From: Nitrosomonadaceae bacterium
GTDB lineage: Bacteria; Pseudomonadota; Gammaproteobacteria; Burkholderiales; Usitatibacteraceae
Length of the DNA stretch: 6,860 nt
Assembly (NCBI GenBank): GCA_021300055.1
Contig: JAJTHU010000272.1
Location: 1-6,860, forward strand
Direction of reading: 5' to 3'
Shown: positions 1 through 5,698 of the stretch, in pieces
Layout of the letters: every line of letters starts with the position of its first letter
Numbering within the stretch: the stretch's first letter is position 1
Translations under genes and position numbers: made by a program
The notes under the pieces: generated by a model
What the model was told of the DNA's origin: nothing
Seen by the model: the letters and a program-made list of their open reading frames with translations, nothing else
Databases searched by the model: none

Positions 1-703
1 CAATCGCCCCATAAGCGCGCACGGCAACGGCCAACAGCGCCGCCGCTTCAGGTTGTGCGGCTCGCGTCGCGTCGAGCGCACGGCCTCGTAGGGCGGTAAT
101 GGCATTGCTGATCGGGTCGCCCAGTGCGGGGATCGCAAAGGCGCTGCCGACGCCTTCGATCTTGCCATCCGCAATGAGGTCTTCCAACTGCGACGCGACC
201 GCTTCCGGGCGCGACAACCGCGGCGCGACTTGCATACACCAGCCAGCGGCGGTCGTGACTTGCCAGCCAGCGGCGGTCGTGATTGAAGACGCATGGCGCG
301 AGTCGGCGTCGCCCGCGACGCGCTCCCACAGCGACCAATACACTTCACCCATGCGCGCATCGCACGCCACGAGCACCTGCGTGACATCGGGGGCAGCAGT
401 CTCGGCCAGCGCGACATGACTCGGCAGCGCGATGATGCGCTTGCCCAAGCCCACCGCTAAGCCTTGCGAGACAGCGCATGCCACACGCACACCGGTGAAC
501 GCGCCCGGACCTTGGCCAAACACCACCATATCGATATCGGCGACACGCAACCCTGCATCGCGCAGCAGCCCGTGCATGATCGGCAGCGCTAATTCGCCGC
601 TCCGTACGCCAGCGTCGTTGACGCTCTCAGCCGTCAGCACGCCATTGGCGTGCAGCCCGACTGATACGGTTTCGGTGGAAGTTTCGAAGGCGACGAAATT
701 CAT
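1..703 (-). CDS. tsaB: TsaB, tRNA N6-threonylcarbamoyladenosine (t6A) biosynthesis subunit, C-terminus cut by window edge
   Basis: The visible 234 residues begin MNFVAFETSTETVSVGL, the ASKHA-fold opening of the TsaB/YeaZ family. They also carry the family signatures GQGPGAFTGVRVACAVSQGLA-like at residues 64-84 and ACDARMGEVYW at 113-123. In bacteria TsaB is the non-catalytic partner of TsaD; with TsaE they transfer the threonylcarbamoyl group to A37 of ANN-decoding tRNAs in the cytoplasm. E. coli TsaB is 231 aa, so the frame is probably nearly complete, but no stop is seen before position 1. ATG 701-703 is chosen because it aligns with the family N-terminus. No Shine-Dalgarno site precedes it; a TATAAT lies 6 nt upstream instead. 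An in-frame 8-residue tandem duplication (TTAAGWQV/TTAAGWCM, residues 142-157) lies after the DARMGEVYW motif. The gene shares strand with the upstream DUF1501 gene but is separated by a 161-nt spacer with its own promoter-like signal. In many proteobacteria rimI follows, outside this view. Confidence 0.95.
   Translation of the reverse strand, partial: MNFVAFETSTETVSVGLHANGVLTAESVNDAGVRSGELALPIMHGLLRDAGLRVADIDMVVFGQGPGAFTGVRVACAVSQGLAVGLGKRIIALPSHVALAETAAPDVTQVLVACDARMGEVYWSLWERVAGDADSRHASSITTAAGWQVTTAAGWCMQVAPRLSRPEAVASQLEDLIADGKIEGVGSAFAIPALGDPISNAITALRGRALDATRAAQPEAAALLAVAVRAYGAI
239..282. repeat. 24-bp-period in-frame tandem duplication inside tsaB
   Basis: The 20-base string CCAGCCAGCGGCGGTCGTGA occurs identically at 239-258 and 263-282, a period of 24 bp (8 codons). 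On the minus strand it encodes TTAAGWQV followed by TTAAGWCM. Identity is at nucleotide level, including third positions, which points to a recent duplication rather than selected protein repetition. The reading frame is kept. Confidence 0.9.
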
Positions 704-709
704 CGCGCC

Positions 710-715
710 ATTATA
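710..715 (-). promoter_or_regulatory. Consensus -10 hexamer of tsaB, positioned for a leaderless transcript
   Basis: Read on the minus strand the sequence is TATAAT-GGCGCG-ATG. A perfect sigma70 -10 hexamer ends 6 nt before the tsaB start, so the expected +1 is the A of the ATG at 703. No convincing -35 hexamer lies 16-18 nt upstream, and the extended -10 TG is not in register (GGC precedes TATAAT). No purine-rich ribosome binding site lies within 12 nt of the ATG, which fits leaderless translation. Promoter activity is inferred. Confidence 0.55.
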
Positions 716-738
716 GCCAGCTGCCCTCTACCCCCTCG

Positions 739-758
739 GTAGCAGCTTGGAGTGCTAC
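739..758. repeat. Small inverted repeat upstream of tsaB
   Basis: GTAGCA (739-744) and TGCTAC (753-758) form a perfect 6-bp stem with an 8-nt loop. It sits between the larger dyad and the tsaB -10 hexamer. No U-tract follows on either strand, so it is not a standard terminator. It could be part of a read-through leader or a protein-binding dyad; no function can be assigned. Confidence 0.4.
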
Positions 759-771
759 TACAAACTCGCCT

Positions 772-817
772 ATTGGCGGGCGTTTTCAGGCGTTTTTGCC
801 CAAAAACGCGCGCCAAT
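772..817. terminator. Large dyad downstream of the DUF1501 gene, candidate transcript end
   Basis: ATTGGCGGGCGTTTT (772-786) and AAAACGCGCGCCAAT (803-817) are complementary over 15 positions with one mismatch, around a 16-nt loop. A second, mutually exclusive 8-bp perfect hairpin (GCGTTTTT 790-797 with AAAAACGC 802-809, tetraloop) overlaps the right arm. The dyad starts 47 nt beyond the DUF1501 stop, where an operon terminator is expected. On the minus strand, however, no U-run follows the stem; a T-rich stretch follows only in the plus direction (about 825-834). It may therefore be a non-canonical terminator, an mRNA 3'-end stabiliser or a repeated dyad element. Confidence 0.4.
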
Positions 818-864
818 GCTAGGGTTTTGTTTTCAATAAGCCGCGCTGCAGGGCTGCGCCTAAC

Positions 865-2145
865 CTACGCGCGCAAAATCGGCAGCGTACCAAAGCGTCC
901 GTTCAGGATCTTGGTGGCGTCTTGTCCCCACCAATCGCTGATGATGGTGCTGTAGAGCGAGCGGAAATCCACGGCGAACGGCAAGTTGCCATTGCCATCG
1001 AGTTGATTGAGACGCGGCGGCTCGCCATAGATGCCACCCTTTACTCGACCACCGAGCGCGAAGTGCACGTTAGCCGTGCCGTGGTCAGTGCCGTTGCTTT
1101 GGTTCTCTTTGGGGCGGCGACCAAACTCGGCGTAGGTGACGACCAGCGAACGATCCCAGCGGCCCAACTCTTGAAGCGCTGACTTCAGCGCGGTGACGCC
1201 GTCCGCGAGGTCGCGTAGCAAGTTGGCGTGCGTACCGAGTTGGTTGGCGTGCGTGTCAAAGCCACTGAGCGATAGCCGGATGACGCCGATGCCCGCGCGG
1301 CTCGCAACGAGTTGCGCCGCGGTGCGCACTTGGTTGCCGAAGTTGTTGCTCGGGAAAACGGTCTTGAACTGGTAATTGGTGTTGAGCTTGTTGGCCGCGT
1401 GAACGATCTCGCTCTCAACGCCGAGGATATGCCGCAGCGCGCGATTGCGCCGATCTTCGCCCGCCTGTGCGAGCTTGGCCGTGCGCAAAAACTGCGCGGT
1501 GTCGGCCAGCGCGATGGTGCGAGCCCCCTGACCCGACAGCGGCCCCATATCGTTGGAGCCAATGACCGCACCGTCTGCCGCGAAACCGCGCGGCGCCGGA
1601 AACTGTGCAAACGTGCGCGCTAACCACCCCGCGTCGAGATACTCCTCGCTGCGCGATGCGGTGTCCCAAATCTCGATCGAGCGAAAGTGCGAGAGATTCG
1701 GATTGGGATAACCCAGGCCCTGCACGATCGCGAGCTCGTTGGCCTCCCACATGCTCATCAAGGGCTTGAGCGAGGGATGCAACGCTTCGCGCTCAGATAG
1801 CGCGATGAGGCTATCGTGTTCCAAGCTCACACGCGGCCGCAAGCTGCGGTACGCAGGATCACGAAACGGCACAACGGTATTGAGCCCATCGTTTGCACCT
1901 TTGAGTTCGATAAGCACCAGTAAGTTGTTGTACGGCGTATCGATTGCCGCACCTGCGGCTGGCGCTGGAGCCTGCGCCCACGCCACGCCGTCTGTGGTTG
2001 CGAACAAAGGCAAGCCGCTGCCCAACGCCAACGCCGCACCACCGAAGTTGCGCAAAAACTGGCGACGCTTCTGATTCGCCAACGTCGATGCTGATGACGA
2101 AGCAACGCCTAGCTGCTGCAGCGGTTTTGTGTGGCGAGTTTTCAT
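865..2145 (-). CDS. DUF1501 family protein with Tat signal
   Basis: This 426-aa protein has a twin-arginine signal, KRRQFLRNFGG (residues 26-36), followed by a hydrophobic stretch to about residue 49, so folded export to the periplasm is expected. The mature part shows the DUF1501 landmarks in order: GANDGLN (83-89), LSHFRSIEIWD (151-161), GWLAR (173-177), GFDTHANQ (295-302), TYAEFGRR (337-344) and GTDHGTANVHF (352-362). DUF1501 is related to the sulfatase/alkaline-phosphatase superfamily. The Asp/His motifs NDG, DTH, EFGR and DHG could serve as metal ligands, but no substrate is established. AGGAAG (2151-2156) lies 5 nt before the ATG and fixes the start; the stop is TAG. It is the last gene of the four-gene array, 55 nt after the DUF1800 gene, a common pairing. 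The protein appears intact. Confidence 0.93.
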   Translation of the reverse strand: MKTRHTKPLQQLGVASSSASTLANQKRRQFLRNFGGAALALGSGLPLFATTDGVAWAQAPAPAAGAAIDTPYNNLLVLIELKGANDGLNTVVPFRDPAYRSLRPRVSLEHDSLIALSEREALHPSLKPLMSMWEANELAIVQGLGYPNPNLSHFRSIEIWDTASRSEEYLDAGWLARTFAQFPAPRGFAADGAVIGSNDMGPLSGQGARTIALADTAQFLRTAKLAQAGEDRRNRALRHILGVESEIVHAANKLNTNYQFKTVFPSNNFGNQVRTAAQLVASRAGIGVIRLSLSGFDTHANQLGTHANLLRDLADGVTALKSALQELGRWDRSLVVTYAEFGRRPKENQSNGTDHGTANVHFALGGRVKGGIYGEPPRLNQLDGNGNLPFAVDFRSLYSTIISDWWGQDATKILNGRFGTLPILRA

Positions 2146-2200
2146 ACTGGCTTCCTAACCTTTCTTGCGCACTAAACTGACTGTTGGCCGTACTGATGCG

Positions 2201-3748
2201 CTACTTCAATTGATAAGCGGGGTCCGCAACCAACGCGCGCACCCAATCCGCAGGCGCATTGCCGCGCGGCATTTCTCGAGGCGGCATCGCCAGCACCACG
2301 GTTGCTAAGCCTGCTGCACCCTCAAGACCTTTGCCGTCGTTAAAGCGTGATGCCCAGCCATCGAGATCCCACTTCATCGCATTCATGGCGCGCTCGACGT
2401 TCCGCTGCTGCCGCGCCGCGCGGCCTGGTGGCGGCGGCGTGCCCGAGCGAACGGCCATTTCGTCGAGCGCATTCATCATCGCCTCCATGCGATCTTCTGC
2501 ACTGAAGATGCGGTCAACAAACTGCTTGCGACCGAGCAAAGAAGCCGAGTTAATCCACGCCTCACCGCCCGGCCAGCCCTTCACGTTCGGCGGCGAGAAA
2601 ACGTTTTGGCCGAGCAATGCCGAGGCCAGCACGAAGGGCCGCAAATTGCGCGGCTCGATTTCAAACTGCTTGAGTGTGCCGACCACAAACTCGACCGGCG
2701 ACTTAATGAGAGTGGCCCGGTTCTCCGGTGCGTAGAACGCATCTGAACTGAGCATGGCACGCATCAGCTTGGCGGTGTTGTAACCAGAGTCGCGGTAGAT
2801 CGCAGCGAGGCGGTTGACCTCGGCCTCATCGGGGACCGGCGAGATCCACTCCTTCCAAAGTTTGCGCGTGATGAATTGCGCCGTCTCTGGACGCTTCAGC
2901 AACAGGTCGAGCGCTTGATCGCCCTCAAAGTTAGCGCGCTTACCAAAGATAACTTTTTCGCCGGTATCGTGGATGCCGCGGCGGAACATGAACTCGCCAG
3001 TCTCGCGGTCGATCGACCAGCCCGTAAACGCGCGCGCCATCTGCTTGATGTCTTGCTCGGTGTAATTGCCCTCACCGAGCGTGAAGAGTTCCATCACTTC
3101 GCGCGCAAAGTTTTCGTTAGGCTGCTCGCGACGGCTATTGGCGTTATCGAGGTAAATCAGCATCGCAGGGTCACGCGCCATTTGGTGCAGCATCACGCCG
3201 AAATTGCCAAGCGCGTACTTACGCAACAACACATGCTGGTCGTACATCAGCTTGGTGTAACGCACTTTTTGCTGACTAGTCGCAAAGTGGTTGTGCCAGA
3301 ACAGCGTCATCTTTTCGGTGATGGGCGAAGGTGTGATGAGCATCTCGCGGAACCACCACTCACGCAGATCGAATGCGCGCTCAGCATTGAGTCGCAACTC
3401 TGCTTCGCGCTCTTCACGGGTCATGTCGCGTAGCTTGCTGGCTGGCAAGATCGGTTCTTTAGTCCACGCAGGCGGGTTGCTGACCGCCACCTCGCGCGCC
3501 GTCAAAAGAATCTGCTCCGCGGCCTGCGCGCGCGTGAGCCCCTTGAACGCCTGAATTTCGGCCTCGCTCGCCGCAAAGCCACTGCGGTTGAGCAAATGGC
3601 GCGCGTCCTCAGTGGTGAGCGGTGTCGTTGGCTTGGCGGATGCGCTGAGCGGGAGCGCCAGCGCCATGACAGTAGCCGTTATGAGGCCAGTAGCAAGCGA
3701 TCGGGCAATGCCGATTGGATGCTCTTCGATCCAGGCTAGACGTTTCAT
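2201..3748 (-). CDS. DUF1800 family exported protein
   Basis: This 515-aa protein has a Sec-type signal: positively charged start, hydrophobic segment at about residues 15-36 and an AxA-like site SASA before KP (38/39). The DUF1800 landmarks are clear: ARHLLNRSGF (49-58), EKMTLFWHNHFATS (145-158), NENFAREVMELFTLGEG (211-227), ARAFTGW (238-244) and PPNVKGWPGGEAWINS (386-401). A proline-rich linker (GTPPPPG, 436-442) separates the core from a C-terminal tail. The biochemical function of DUF1800 is not defined; it is commonly encoded next to DUF1501, which suggests joint action outside the cytoplasm. GAGGG (3756-3760) lies 7 nt before the ATG. It is third in the array, 34 nt after the hydrolase gene and 55 nt before the DUF1501 gene, so co-transcription is likely. 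No truncation or frameshift is seen. Confidence 0.93.
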   Translation of the reverse strand: MKRLAWIEEHPIGIARSLATGLITATVMALALPLSASAKPTTPLTTEDARHLLNRSGFAASEAEIQAFKGLTRAQAAEQILLTAREVAVSNPPAWTKEPILPASKLRDMTREEREAELRLNAERAFDLREWWFREMLITPSPITEKMTLFWHNHFATSQQKVRYTKLMYDQHVLLRKYALGNFGVMLHQMARDPAMLIYLDNANSRREQPNENFAREVMELFTLGEGNYTEQDIKQMARAFTGWSIDRETGEFMFRRGIHDTGEKVIFGKRANFEGDQALDLLLKRPETAQFITRKLWKEWISPVPDEAEVNRLAAIYRDSGYNTAKLMRAMLSSDAFYAPENRATLIKSPVEFVVGTLKQFEIEPRNLRPFVLASALLGQNVFSPPNVKGWPGGEAWINSASLLGRKQFVDRIFSAEDRMEAMMNALDEMAVRSGTPPPPGRAARQQRNVERAMNAMKWDLDGWASRFNDGKGLEGAAGLATVVLAMPPREMPRGNAPADWVRALVADPAYQLK

Positions 3749-3782
3749 TCTTAATCCCTCGCTTTGTCTTCAGTACAATCCA

Positions 3783-4883
3783 TTAGCGCAATTCGAACCG
3801 ATCGTTCGCTGCCAGCACCGATTTCAATGAGTCGCGATTGTCGTTTACGCTCAACCACGCCAGCGCTGCTTTGTCGTTCCTTAGGTATGCGTTCCAAAAG
3901 GCAAGCGAAGCAGCCTTTACGTCCAGCTGAATTTCATCGTCGCGCGCGGTCTTTGGACGCCGTCCACCCAGCGCGTGACCGCCGAATACCATGTGGTCGC
4001 CGCCTTCAAACACCAACAGATACTTGTCGCCCGGCGCCATGCTCTTGAACGGCAGTTCTCGATCGGAAGGCTTGGTACCATCGTTAAGCACTTCACCGTC
4101 GAGCGATCCCGTTATTGAAAAAAACGGCAGCTTAATGTCACCGAACTGCTTGTGGAGCGCCTTTTTGTTTCTCGCAAGGGGACTAAATGCGATGGCCGCC
4201 TTTAGGCGCTTGTCCAATCCCGCTTGTCCGCCAGACGCTGGATTAGCCTGCCCTGTGACTGCCAAGGTGGTGCCCGCACCAAAAGAGTGTCCGGACATAC
4301 CGAGTCGGCTGGTATCCGCCCTTGATAGAGGCCATGCGTCGCCTTTGGCGCGCCTTTCAATTTCATCGAGGACGTAGTGAACATCACCCACACGTAGCGC
4401 GAGGTTGGTGATCGTCATTGCACCCTTCAATTGACCTTCCACTTCTGCAGCCTTGCGATTACGCCAAAGCGACTCGTCAGACCCTGCGTGCTGCATATGC
4501 ACGCTGATAAATCCATGGCTGGCCCAGTGTTCGCCCCACGCTTTGCCACCCGCGCGGTTGCCACCGAGGCCGTGCGAAAACAGCACGACGGCGAGCTTCT
4601 CCTTCGGCGCCGTGTCGGCCGTCGGCGCGTAGATGCGTACCGGTACATCACGGCCTCGGGCTGCATCGCGCCACGTTTCTTCAATCACTTGGACAGTGAA
4701 GGGCCCCGCCGACGCATACGCGTGAGCGCTCGTGTCAGCGGAAGCTGTCTCGATCGGCGCCGCCTTCAGCAGCGCTGGGGTGCTTGCACGAGCCTGCGTC
4801 GAAATCACGAACGCAAGCAGACATGAAGTCGCCACCACGGCGAGGTATCTCCAAAACAACGGCATGGCTTGTCGAACGGTCAT
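3783..4883 (-). CDS. Exported alpha/beta hydrolase, dienelactone-hydrolase/PAF-acetylhydrolase-like esterase
   Basis: This 366-aa protein has a hydrophobic N-terminal segment (about residues 11-30) and a likely signal peptidase site after ARA (residue 33). The alpha/beta-hydrolase core shows an oxyanion-type loop, LFSHGLGGNR (101-110), and the nucleophile elbow GHSFG (198-202, Ser200). Asp262 in TGSLDGE is a plausible acid and His297 in GGDHMVFGG the catalytic histidine, so the triad appears complete. This arrangement fits predicted dienelactone hydrolases (COG4188-like) and PAF-acetylhydrolase-like esterases; the true ester substrate cannot be read from sequence. A strong AGGAGGA (4891-4897) lies 7 nt before the chosen ATG and supports it over Met7. 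It is second in the array, 46 nt after the EF-hand gene and 34 nt before the DUF1800 gene, so a role in the same exported module is inferred. Confidence 0.88.
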   Translation of the reverse strand: MTVRQAMPLFWRYLAVVATSCLLAFVISTQARASTPALLKAAPIETASADTSAHAYASAGPFTVQVIEETWRDAARGRDVPVRIYAPTADTAPKEKLAVVLFSHGLGGNRAGGKAWGEHWASHGFISVHMQHAGSDESLWRNRKAAEVEGQLKGAMTITNLALRVGDVHYVLDEIERRAKGDAWPLSRADTSRLGMSGHSFGAGTTLAVTGQANPASGGQAGLDKRLKAAIAFSPLARNKKALHKQFGDIKLPFFSITGSLDGEVLNDGTKPSDRELPFKSMAPGDKYLLVFEGGDHMVFGGHALGGRRPKTARDDEIQLDVKAASLAFWNAYLRNDKAALAWLSVNDNRDSLKSVLAANDRFELR

Positions 4884-4890
4884 GTTCTCA

Positions 4891-4897
4891 TCCTCCT
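4891..4897 (-). promoter_or_regulatory. Strong Shine-Dalgarno site of the hydrolase gene
   Basis: The minus strand reads AGGAGGA followed by 7 nt and then ATG (4883-4881). It is the strongest ribosome binding site in the window and decides between the first Met and the alternative Met at codon 7, which lacks one. Confidence 0.8.
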
Positions 4898-4929
4898 ATT
4901 GTTAAGTGAAACTCTTCCGTCAGGTGTAA

Positions 4930-5439
4930 TTACTTGCGTTCGCCTTGATGGGCTGCGTGTGCAGCGAGTTCCTCGCGACTCAGGAAACCATCCTTGTTGG
5001 TGTCGAGCTTGTCGAAGTGGCTAGCAAGCCGCGGTGCTTTGGCATCGGCTTCGGCGCGGCTGATCTTGCCGTCGCCATTGGTATCTATAGCCTTGAGTCG
5101 CGCCGCCATTTGTTTCTGACGATAGGCCTGCATTTCCTCCCGCGTCAGATAACCGTCCCGGTTAGCGTCGATATCGTCAAAGTGCTTCGCCAAGCCAGGG
5201 CGTGAGGCAGCCTCGGCGCGCGAGATGCGCTTATCGCCATCGGTATCGAGTTTTGCCGCCGCGCTGCGCGTACCGTTAGGGCTCTCACCGGCAGCTAGTG
5301 CATTGCCTGAGGCGAGAGCAGCACTCGTTGCCAGAAACAAGGCAACCAATGAAGCGCTAACTGAACTGGACAGGCGCTGCGAGCGCTGCGGCGCAAATGC
5401 GGTGACGGAAGCATAAGTTGTTGCTTGGCTTGGTTTCAT
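4930..5439 (-). CDS. Secreted protein with four EF-hand calcium-binding loops
   Basis: This 169-aa protein has a signal-peptide-like N-terminus (hydrophobic about residues 28-43, cleavage plausible near NALAA, 46-50). Four 12-residue EF loops follow: DTDGDKRISRAE (65-76), DANRDGYLTREE (91-102), DTNGDGKISRAE (119-130) and DTNKDGFLSREE (146-157). All have Asp at position 1, Asp/Asn at 3, Asp at 5 and Glu at 12, so Ca2+ binding is expected. Loop 1 has Lys instead of Gly at position 6, which may weaken it. Residues 65-109 and 119-164 are clearly duplicated two-hand modules. AGGAG (5445-5449) lies 5 nt before the ATG. It is first in the four-gene minus-strand array, 46 nt before the hydrolase, and divergent from ompR. 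A role as periplasmic or extracellular Ca2+ sensor or buffer for the module is inference; generic EF-hand proteins of this type are common in proteobacteria. Confidence 0.92.
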   Translation of the reverse strand: MKPSQATTYASVTAFAPQRSQRLSSSVSASLVALFLATSAALASGNALAAGESPNGTRSAAAKLDTDGDKRISRAEAASRPGLAKHFDDIDANRDGYLTREEMQAYRQKQMAARLKAIDTNGDGKISRAEADAKAPRLASHFDKLDTNKDGFLSREELAAHAAHQGERK

Positions 5440-5539
5440 GTTGGCTCCTAAAGGCGGTGGGGCTATTGATCGAAGGTTCGTTGGGTGTGGACTGCATCAA
5501 TGCTGCTCACGATACCCATCACAACGCGCCAAGTCTTTT

Positions 5540-5567
5540 CAGGGCGACGACAATTCGTAACGCCCTG
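5540..5567. repeat. Inverted repeat CAGGGCG/CGCCCTG
   Basis: CAGGGCG (5540-5546) and CGCCCTG (5561-5567) are perfect complements separated by 14 nt. The right arm lies between, and overlaps by single bases, the two GTAAC repeats. No T-run follows on either strand, so it is not an intrinsic terminator. It may be an operator dyad or a leader hairpin of the EF-hand mRNA. Confidence 0.4.
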
Positions 5568-5571
5568 TAAC
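5557..5571 (-). promoter_or_regulatory. Candidate OmpR/CpxR-type binding site, GTTAC-N5-GTTAC
   Basis: On the minus strand GTTAC occurs twice exactly 10 bp apart (plus strand GTAAC at 5557-5561 and 5567-5571). OmpR-family regulators bind tandem half-sites with 10-bp period, OmpR half-sites carry a GxxxC core, and CpxR boxes are GTAAA-N5-GTAAA. The motif matches this architecture and lies about 130 bp upstream of ompR. Binding itself is inferred. Confidence 0.4.
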
Positions 5572-5619
5572 CGACGCCCCGCCTTGCCCCCGGAAGCGCC
5601 GCGAAATTCCCTTTACCCC

Positions 5620-5634
5620 TTACAATTCATTACA
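5620..5634 (+). promoter_or_regulatory. Second 10-bp-phased repeat, TTACA-N5-TTACA
   Basis: TTACA at 5620-5624 and 5630-5634 repeats with the same 10-bp period as the GTTAC pair, but on the opposite strand. A further TTAC lies at 5613-5616. The centres of the two pairs are 63 bp apart, about six helical turns. It lacks the G of a GxxxC core, so it is a weaker candidate operator. Confidence 0.3.
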
Positions 5635-5663
5635 CATAGCCGCTCGCGCATGCTGATTGACAA

Positions 5664-5692
5664 TAGGCATCGCGGCGGTGAGCCCCTATGAT
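5664..5692 (+). promoter_or_regulatory. Candidate sigma70 promoter of ompR giving a leaderless mRNA
   Basis: TAGGCA (5664-5669, 4 of 6 to the -35 consensus), a 17-nt spacer and TATGAT (5687-5692, 5 of 6 to the -10 consensus) form a plausible promoter. The -10 ends 6 nt before ATG 5699, so the predicted +1 is the A of the start codon. A perfect TTGACA lies at 5657-5662 but is 24 nt from TATGAT, too far for a normal sigma70 spacer. Confidence 0.5.
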
Positions 5693-5698
5693 ATCCAC

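Larger units (their letters stand above)
5440..5698. promoter_or_regulatory. Divergent intergenic regulatory region between the EF-hand operon and ompR
   Basis: This 259-nt region separates divergent genes and must carry the start signals of both. It contains the EF-hand gene's AGGAG site, a GC-rich 7-bp dyad (5540-5567), two pairs of 10-bp-phased TTAC repeats (5557-5571 and 5620-5634) and a -10-like TATGAT just before ompR. No convincing sigma70 promoter for the minus-strand operon could be picked by eye, and no small gene is evident. Confidence 0.6.

Noticed and set aside
771..834. Intrinsic terminator in the plus direction (dyad followed by GTTTTGTTTTC)
   Set aside because: No plus-strand gene lies upstream for it to end, and the T-rich stretch starts several bases after the stem and is interrupted.
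2876..3433. 185-codon plus-strand open frame opposite the DUF1800 gene
   Set aside because: It lies wholly within the conserved DUF1800 core on the other strand and shows no family motifs.
4431..4826. Long plus-strand open frame opposite the hydrolase gene, and similar frames elsewhere
   Set aside because: It is antisense to a gene with complete catalytic motifs, has no recognisable domain and no ribosome site; GC-rich coding DNA often gives such shadow frames.
5657..5662. Perfect TTGACA as the -35 of the ompR promoter
   Set aside because: The spacing to TATGAT is 24 nt, well beyond the 15-19 nt used by sigma70, and no -10-like hexamer lies at 17 nt (GAGCCC there).
5657..5698. TTG start at 5657 for the response regulator, adding 14 residues
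   Set aside because: There is no Shine-Dalgarno site before it, it is a rare start codon, the added residues have no counterpart in OmpR, and the stretch carries promoter-like sequence. ATG 5699 is preferred.
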